NCBI GenBank assembly: GCA_937910665.1
Contig: CALEPR010000008.1
Span: 1-18,861 of the forward strand
DNA from: an uncultured Selenomonadales bacterium
GTDB taxonomy: Bacteria; Bacillota; Negativicutes; Selenomonadales; Selenomonadaceae
DNA length: 18,861 bases
Direction: 5' to 3'
Shown one piece after another: positions 14,626 to 18,861 of this stretch. Both the position numbers and the translations under genes were made by a program. The notes under the pieces were generated by a model that saw nothing but the letters and a program-made list of their open reading frames with translations, was not told the DNA's origin and did no database searches. How positions within the stretch are numbered: the stretch's first letter is position 1; each line of letters begins with the position of its first letter.

Positions 14626-15177
14626 TTAGTTTCCGGATTCGATTAAACCATATGCTCCATCTTTGCGCTTGTAAACGACGCAAAATTCTTCGGTCTGTGC
14701 ATCGCGAAAGACAAAGAAATTGTGATTGACCAAGTTCATCTGCATAATCGCTTCCTGAACGTCCATCGGTTTCACGACAAAGCGTTTTGTTTTGACGACG
14801 GGGGATTCTTCGCCTTCGTCCTCATTTTTTTCGGCGCGTTGCTTTTGTTCCTCAATCAATTCGCCTTTAAATCCGCCGGCGCGGAAACGACGCTCAAGTT
14901 TTGTTTTTTGTTTGCGAATTTGACGCTCAAGTTTTTCGACAACAAGATCGATTGAAGTATACATATCGCCAGTTTCTTCTTCGCCGCGCAGAACCAAGCC
15001 GCTGGGAACTTCGGCGGTGACTTCGACGATCTGCCTGTCTTTTTCGACTGCGAGCAGTACAAAAATTTCCTCAACGTTATCGAAGTACTTTGAAATTTTT
15101 CCGACGCGCTTTTCTACATATTCGCGAAGGTTGGGAGTAACTTCGATATTCTTTCCTCTTATGTTGAATGTTGCCAT
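14626..15177 (-). CDS. hpf: Long-form ribosome hibernation promoting factor
   Basis: Long HPF binds the 30S decoding region and joins two 70S ribosomes into inactive 100S dimers in stationary phase or stress. ATG at 15177-15175 is preferred over the TTG at 15186 because AAGGAGG (plus-strand cctcctt, 15187-15193) is 9 bases from the ATG but touches the TTG. The product is 183 aa. An N-terminal S30AE domain (about 1-98) begins MATFNIRGKNIEVTPNLREY and includes DMYTSIDLVVEKLERQIRKQ (71-90). An acidic, flexible linker spans about 105-130. The C-terminal dimerisation domain (131-183) reads KRFVVKPMDVQEAIMQMNLV (131-150), then FFVFRDAQTEEFCVVYKRKD (154-173). Length and two-domain layout fit long HPF rather than short HPF/YfiA. 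A sigma-H-like promoter lies upstream and a terminator follows, so it looks monocistronic. Confidence 0.95.
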   Translation of the reverse strand: MATFNIRGKNIEVTPNLREYVEKRVGKISKYFDNVEEIFVLLAVEKDRQIVEVTAEVPSGLVLRGEEETGDMYTSIDLVVEKLERQIRKQKTKLERRFRAGGFKGELIEEQKQRAEKNEDEGEESPVVKTKRFVVKPMDVQEAIMQMNLVNHNFFVFRDAQTEEFCVVYKRKDGAYGLIESGN

Positions 15178-15222
15178 ATTGAACAACCTCCTTCGATTCT
15201 GCTTTTTTCAAGTTTTGGTAGT

Positions 15223-15250
15223 ATTCTGCGTTGTGAAAGATAAATCCTTT
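15223..15250 (-). promoter_or_regulatory. Sigma-H-like promoter for hpf
   Basis: On the minus strand AAAGGATTT (15250-15242), a 12-base spacer and GCAGAAT (15229-15223) match every position of the B. subtilis sigma-H consensus RnAGGAwWW / RnnGAAT. No comparable TTGACA/TATAAT pair is visible in the same place. It lies about 45 bases before the hpf ATG. The match is seen; use by sigma-H is inferred. Confidence 0.6.
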
Positions 15251-15298
15251 ATGTTGATAAAAATTTTGCAGGAATAATTTTTGACTTCGCGAAAAAAA

Positions 15299-15345
15299 TT
15301 TTGGGAGCGGAAAGTTTTGGGAGCGGAAAAATTTTGGAGCGGAAA
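15299..15345. repeat. Three tandem copies of a 16-17 bp GGGAGCGG repeat
   Basis: TTTTGGGAGCGGAAA occurs at 15299-15313 and 15315-15329, with a third copy, one G shorter, at 15332-15345. The copies lie just upstream of the TIGR04076 gene and downstream (in plus sense) of the hpf promoter. They may be iterated binding sites or simple slippage products. No known element is recognised. Confidence 0.7.
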
Positions 15346-15368
15346 ATTTTTTTCAGAGGAATTTTGAA

Positions 15369-15683
15369 ATGAAGAAAGTTAAAATTACCGTGATGAAAAA
15401 AGTTTGTCACGAAGATTTAATTGCGATTTATGAAAATCCGATAGAAAATCCTTGCGTCGTGGAGGAAGGAGAAATTTTTATTTCAAACGGCTGGCAACGT
15501 CCGAAAAATTTTTGCGAAAGTGCGTGGGAAAATCTTTCGCCTTATGTTTTTGGATTGTCGCATGGCGCGGAAGATTTTTTTTCCGGTTGGATGAAAAATA
15601 AAAAGTCGGCGATGGTTTCTTGCAACGACGGTTTCAGACCTGTCACTTTTTTGTTGGAAACTTTGGACGAAGATGTCGAGTAA
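15369..15683 (+). CDS. TIGR04076 family small protein
   Basis: The 104-aa product begins MKKVKITVMKKVCHEDLIA and shows the pattern I recall for TIGR04076: a basic start, a PC...EEG(E)xF segment (28-37), FCESAW (48-53), a central small-residue helix (VFGLSHGA, 60-67) and a C-terminal SCNDGFRPVTF (84-94). Cysteines C13, C29, C49 and C85 are spread along the chain, and C49 and C85 are at typical family positions. No function has been established for the family; a metal or redox role is only a guess. It has no signal peptide or membrane segment. AGAGGA sits about 9 bases before the ATG. The PFL family gene follows after 69 bases in the same direction, so co-transcription is likely. Confidence 0.8.
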   Translation: MKKVKITVMKKVCHEDLIAIYENPIENPCVVEEGEIFISNGWQRPKNFCESAWENLSPYVFGLSHGAEDFFSGWMKNKKSAMVSCNDGFRPVTFLLETLDEDVE

Positions 15684-15752
15684 AATTTCTCTGCGAAGGA
15701 AAGAAAAAATTTTTCGGCGAATATTGCAAAAAAATTTTGGGGAGGAAATGAA

Positions 15753-17114
15753 ATGATAACGATTGAGGATATTTTAGAAACCAACAGAATGATAACTGAA
15801 AATAAATTGGACGTGCGGACGATAACGATGGGAATTTCTCTGCGCGATTGTGCTCATCCGAACCTTCGCGAATTTTGCAGAAATGTTTACGACAAAATTA
15901 CAAAGTCAGCTGAATTTTTGGTTAAGACGGGCGAAGATATTGCCACCGAGTACGGCGTTCCGATTATCAACAAAAGAATTTCCGTCACGCCGATAGCGAT
16001 TGCGGCTGAGGCTTGCAAAACAGACAGCTTTGTTCCTGTCGCTGAAACTTTGGATGCGGCGGCGAAGGAAGTCGGAGTAAATTTTATTGGCGGTTTCAGC
16101 GCATTGGTTGAAAAAGGTTTCACTCAAGGCGACAGAATTTTAATTGAATCGATTCCGCAAGCCTTATCGACGACAGATTTAGTTTGCAGTTCAATCAATC
16201 TTGCCTCGACGAAGGCGGGAATAAATATGGACTGCGTGAGGGAAATGGGAGATGTTTTAAAGCGTGCGGCTGAACTTACTCGTGACAGGCAAGCGATTGC
16301 TTGCGCCAAGCTGGTAATTTTTGCAAATGCGCCCGGCGATAATCCTTTCATGGCAGGAGCATTTCACGGCGTGAGCGAGGCGGACAAAGTTATCAATGTC
16401 GGAGTTTCCGGCCCCGGAGTTGTCAAACATGCTCTGGAAGATTTGAAGGGCGCGAACTTCACCGAAATTGCGGAAACAATAAAAAAGACTGCTTTTAAAA
16501 TTACTCGCGTCGGTCAACTTGTCGCGCAGGAAGCATCGAAAAGATTGGGCGTTCCTTTCGGAATAATTGATTTGTCTCTTGCTCCTACTTCTGCTGTCGG
16601 AGATTCTGTCGCAAGAATTTTGGAGGAAATGGGACTTGAGGCTTGCGGTGCGCCCGGGACAACTGCCGCACTCGCGCTTCTGAATGACGCAGTAAAAAAA
16701 GGCGGCTTGATGGCAAGTTCGCACGTCGGCGGTTTGAGCGGAGCATTTATTCCTGTCAGCGAGGACGAAGGAATGATTGCGGCGGTTAACAGAGGAAGTT
16801 TGTCGATTGAAAAACTTGAGGCGATGACTTGCGTCTGTTCGGTCGGCTTGGATATGATTGCAGTTGCAGGAGATGTCAGCGCGGCGACGCTCAGCGGAAT
16901 TATTGCGGACGAAGCGGCGATTGGAGTGGTGAACAACAAGACGACGGCGGTCAGAATTATTCCGGTTCCAAACGCGAAAGTTGGCGACGTTGTAGAATAT
17001 GGTGGCTTGCTCGGTCGTTGTCCGATTATGCCTGTCAGAAATGAATGGAGTTCGGAAGCGTTTATCGCTCGCGGAGGAAGAATCCCTGCGCCTGTCAGAA
17101 GTTTGACAAATTAA
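15753..17114 (+). CDS. PFL family protein (UPF0210/DUF711)
   Basis: The 453-aa cytoplasmic protein matches the UPF0210 (DUF711) family, called PFL family because of a structural likeness to pyruvate formate-lyase. Its reaction is not known. Recognisable blocks are the N-terminal MITIEDILETNRMITENKLD (1-20) followed by VRTITMGISL, the GVNFIGGFSALVEKG segment in the first third, GVSGPGVV in the middle, PTSAVGDSVARILEEMG then CGAPGTTAALALLND in the third quarter, and the C-terminal RGGRIPAP (440-447). The terminal RGGR is unlike the true glycyl-radical motif RVAGY, so radical chemistry should not be assumed. The start is set by GGGGAGG (15739-15745), 7 bases away; another ATG at 15748 is out of frame. 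The family often neighbours a small ACT-domain protein, which is absent here; a TIGR04076 protein takes that place. The helicase gene follows after 26 bases. Confidence 0.93.
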   Translation: MITIEDILETNRMITENKLDVRTITMGISLRDCAHPNLREFCRNVYDKITKSAEFLVKTGEDIATEYGVPIINKRISVTPIAIAAEACKTDSFVPVAETLDAAAKEVGVNFIGGFSALVEKGFTQGDRILIESIPQALSTTDLVCSSINLASTKAGINMDCVREMGDVLKRAAELTRDRQAIACAKLVIFANAPGDNPFMAGAFHGVSEADKVINVGVSGPGVVKHALEDLKGANFTEIAETIKKTAFKITRVGQLVAQEASKRLGVPFGIIDLSLAPTSAVGDSVARILEEMGLEACGAPGTTAALALLNDAVKKGGLMASSHVGGLSGAFIPVSEDEGMIAAVNRGSLSIEKLEAMTCVCSVGLDMIAVAGDVSAATLSGIIADEAAIGVVNNKTTAVRIIPVPNAKVGDVVEYGGLLGRCPIMPVRNEWSSEAFIARGGRIPAPVRSLTN

Positions 17115-17140
17115 AAAAATTTTTTTGGCGGTGAAGTATT

Positions 17141-18289
17141 TTGAAATTCAATGATTTAAAAATAAATTCCGAAGTCTGCGAACTTTTAAAGCGGAAAGGA
17201 ATTATTGAGCCGACAACAGTTCAAGAAAAAGTAATTCCTGCGGCGCGAAGCGGAAAAGATTTAATCGTCCGCTCAAAGACAGGCACGGGGAAAACTTTGG
17301 CTTTTTTGTTGCCGACACTGGAGCGGACGAAAAAAATTTCTGTCGCGCAGGTTTTAGTAATCGCGCCGACCAGAGAACTTGCGACGCAAATTTCAAAAGT
17401 CGCGGCTGAAATTTGCAAAGTTTTGGAACTGGATTCAATTTTAATCAGCGGCGGCAAAGATATTTTTGCGGAAAAAAATAAATTGCGCCGAACTCCGCAA
17501 ATAATTATCGGGACGCCGGGCAGAATTTTGGATCACTTGAGACGAGGAACAATTCAACTTGACGGCGTGAACAAAATTGTAATTGACGAGGCGGACGAAC
17601 TTTTGAAACTTGGATTTATTGAGGACGTGGAAAATTTACTTTGCGAAACTTCGACAGACAGACAGTTAATTTTGTGTTCCGCGACAATCCCGCCGAGAAT
17701 CAGACAGCTTGCCGCAGAATTTATGAAAAAGCCACAGGAAATTTTCATAGACAAAAAAGTGGTCACGCTGGAAAATATAAATCAAGTCGTCGTGAAAGTT
17801 AATCCCGACAAAAAATTTTCACGACTTGTAGAGATTTTGGAAAGTGAATCGCCTTACCTCGCAATAATTTTTTGCGCTAGAAAGGAAAGCGTTTCGCATC
17901 TCGCTCTTGAACTTGCCAAAAAAAAATTTGCAGTCGACGAACTTCACGGCGATTTGACTCAGCAACAGAGAAATTTTGCGCTGAAAAAATTTCGCGAAGC
18001 CGAGTTGCAAATTTTGGTCGCCACCGATATTGCCGCTCGCGGTCTTGACATCGAAGGAGTGACGCATGTCATAAGTTACGATGTCCCTCGCGACGCAGAA
18101 ACTTATATTCACAGAATCGGCAGGACAGGACGCGCAGGTGAAAAAGGAACGGCGATAACGTTTGTCACGCCGAACGAAGTCGAAAAACTTTCGCGCATTG
18201 AACGCGGAATCAAGAAACAAATTTCCGTTCGTCGCCCGACGCAAAAAAAATTCTCGCAGAAAAAAAACAGAAGTCAGAAAAATTTTTGA
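17141..18289 (+). CDS. DEAD-box ATP-dependent RNA helicase
   Basis: It unwinds short RNA duplexes or remodels RNA-protein complexes using ATP. The product is 382 aa with both RecA-like domains complete. The Q-motif region has F3 and PTTVQ (24-28). Motif I is SKTGTGKT (45-52), with Ser-Lys in place of the usual Ala-Gln. Motif Ia is PTRELA (76-81) and Ib TPGR (125-128). Motif II is DEAD (149-152), motif III SAT (180-182), motif V ATDIAARGLDIEGV (294-307) and motif VI HRIGRTGRAG (324-333). A short basic tail (about 357-382, rich in K, R and Q) probably binds RNA. There is no DbpA-type C-terminal RNA-binding domain, so it is a minimal CshA/RhlE-like helicase. It begins with TTG, placed 6 bases after GGCGGTGA, because the protein then opens with the expected MKFNDL. 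It probably shares a transcript with the PFL family gene. Confidence 0.95.
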   Translation: MKFNDLKINSEVCELLKRKGIIEPTTVQEKVIPAARSGKDLIVRSKTGTGKTLAFLLPTLERTKKISVAQVLVIAPTRELATQISKVAAEICKVLELDSILISGGKDIFAEKNKLRRTPQIIIGTPGRILDHLRRGTIQLDGVNKIVIDEADELLKLGFIEDVENLLCETSTDRQLILCSATIPPRIRQLAAEFMKKPQEIFIDKKVVTLENINQVVVKVNPDKKFSRLVEILESESPYLAIIFCARKESVSHLALELAKKKFAVDELHGDLTQQQRNFALKKFREAELQILVATDIAARGLDIEGVTHVISYDVPRDAETYIHRIGRTGRAGEKGTAITFVTPNEVEKLSRIERGIKKQISVRRPTQKKFSQKKNRSQKNF

Positions 18290-18668
18290 AATAGAAATGT
18301 AAAAAAATTTCTGTAAATAGAACTCTCCGTGAAAACATGGAAATCAATTTTGATGACGGGCTGTGATATCACTTCGCTGAAATAGTCGAAATGCTGGCGA
18401 TCACCAACCCAAATGGGGGCATCTGGCGACAAAATCATGTTGTGAAATACAACTGGTATTCAAACTTGATTTCCGTGACTACCGATAACTTAGTGTAAAA
18501 TAATCCTGAATTATTCATGACAACCCGACCACTGCAAATAATCAAATCAGTAATCATTTTTTTGAACAAGGCGTGATGAGCAGCTCTTCTTTTTACTAAA
18601 AAAGGGTAGACTCCACCTGTTGATATAAAAATACAGCTTTTCGGATTGTCAAAGTACGTTAATAGCTA
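18290..18668. other. Gene-poor stretch next to an insertion sequence end
   Basis: I see no supported gene in these 379 bases. Several short open frames exist (minus strand about 18440-18290 starting MILSPDAPIWVG; plus strand 18391-18498 starting MLAITNPNGG), but none has a ribosome binding site or a family I recognise, and they overlap each other. The stretch looks different from the AAATTTT-rich genes to its left, and it probably includes the 3' flank and end of the insertion sequence. No U-run terminator for the helicase gene is obvious; a weak AGAAAT/ATTTCT stem lies at 18293-18312. Confidence 0.5.
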
Positions 18669-18860
18669 CTATTCGAGCTGCGGTTTTAGTCGGCTTATAT
18701 TATCAAGTGTTTCATAGAATTCTTCTTGATAGGAACAGCTGCTGCACAGCTTGAAATAAATGTATCTCCCTGATCTGATCACTTTAGTTGCGATCTTGAC
18801 CAGCTTCAAACGAATGGTATCTACACAGTGCTTTTTCATTGATGCACTGAGTGCCAGTCG
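18669..18860 (-). mobile_element. IS1380-like transposase, C-terminal end (partial)
   Basis: The minus-strand frame is open from the window edge to tandem TAG TAG stops (18671-18669 and 18668-18666). It gives 63 residues, including CVDTIRLKLVKIATKVIRSG then RYIYFKLCSSCSYQEEFYE. This pattern (RLKLxKI...KVIRSGRxIYxKL...YQExF) resembles the C-terminus of DDE transposases of the IS1380 type, which move an insertion sequence by cut and paste. The DDE catalytic core lies beyond the window, so activity cannot be judged. The terminal inverted repeat should lie somewhere to the left, but I cannot identify it without the other end. IS4-type transposases are an alternative assignment. Confidence 0.6.
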
Positions 18861-18861
18861 C

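Noticed and set aside
18290..18440. Minus-strand ORF starting MILSPDAPIWVGDRQHF
   Set aside because: It looks protein-like, but an in-frame stop lies just upstream, there is no ribosome binding site, and I cannot tie it to a family; possibly a degraded gene fragment.
18429..18665. Frame continuing about 79 codons past the transposase stops
   Set aside because: It needs read-through of two consecutive stop codons and shows no family resemblance; open frames of this length occur by chance.

Overview
The window is a bacterial chromosome segment dominated by housekeeping genes. Most likely it comes from an AT-rich, low-GC Bacillota lineage, probably the Negativicutes (Selenomonas/Phascolarctobacterium-like). 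This rests on the overall protein character, strong AGGAGG-type ribosome binding sites, TTGACA/TATAAT-type promoters and a long-form hibernation factor with a sigma-H-like promoter. The exact genus cannot be read from the sequence.

Left edge (1-587): two decayed genes lie on the minus strand. One is the first 25 codons of an aspartokinase with its own promoter and RBS. The other is a short charged ORF interrupted by UAG. They are back to back with a strong plus-strand promoter (TTGACA-17-TAATAT) that drives rpoB. No rplL is present upstream, so rpoBC is detached from the usual ribosomal protein block.

588-9404: rpoB and rpoC, ended by a clear terminator. Both are enlarged. RpoB (1536 aa) carries an insert of about 256 residues and an acidic tail of about 145 residues. 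RpoC (1349 aa) has about 155 extra residues between the cysteines of its second zinc site, made of three diverged copies of one motif. The rpoB-rpoC spacer holds a 26-bp imperfect hairpin whose right arm is also an exact 8-nt complement of the rpoC Shine-Dalgarno.

9548-14457: a branched-chain amino acid region. ilvE is on the minus strand and converges on rpoC. A membrane diguanylate cyclase lies between ilvE and ilvN. ilvN and ilvC are each preceded by nearly the same promoter (TTGAAA-17-TATNAT). IlvN (regulation of acetolactate synthase), IlvC (reductoisomerase) and IlvE (final transamination) belong to one pathway; the catalytic subunit ilvB and ilvD are not here.

14569-18289: hpf (ribosome dimerisation/hibernation) runs on the minus strand from a perfect sigma-H-type promoter. 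A plus-strand group follows: a TIGR04076 small protein, a PFL/UPF0210 (DUF711) protein and a DEAD-box RNA helicase.

Right edge (18290-18861): about 380 bp without a convincing gene, then the C-terminal end of an IS1380-like transposase on the minus strand. The most notable observations are the RNA polymerase subunit expansions, the rpoC translation-switch-like spacer, the twin ilv promoters and the sigma-H-like hpf promoter. I saw no CRISPR array, tRNA or rRNA, phage module or complete mobile element.
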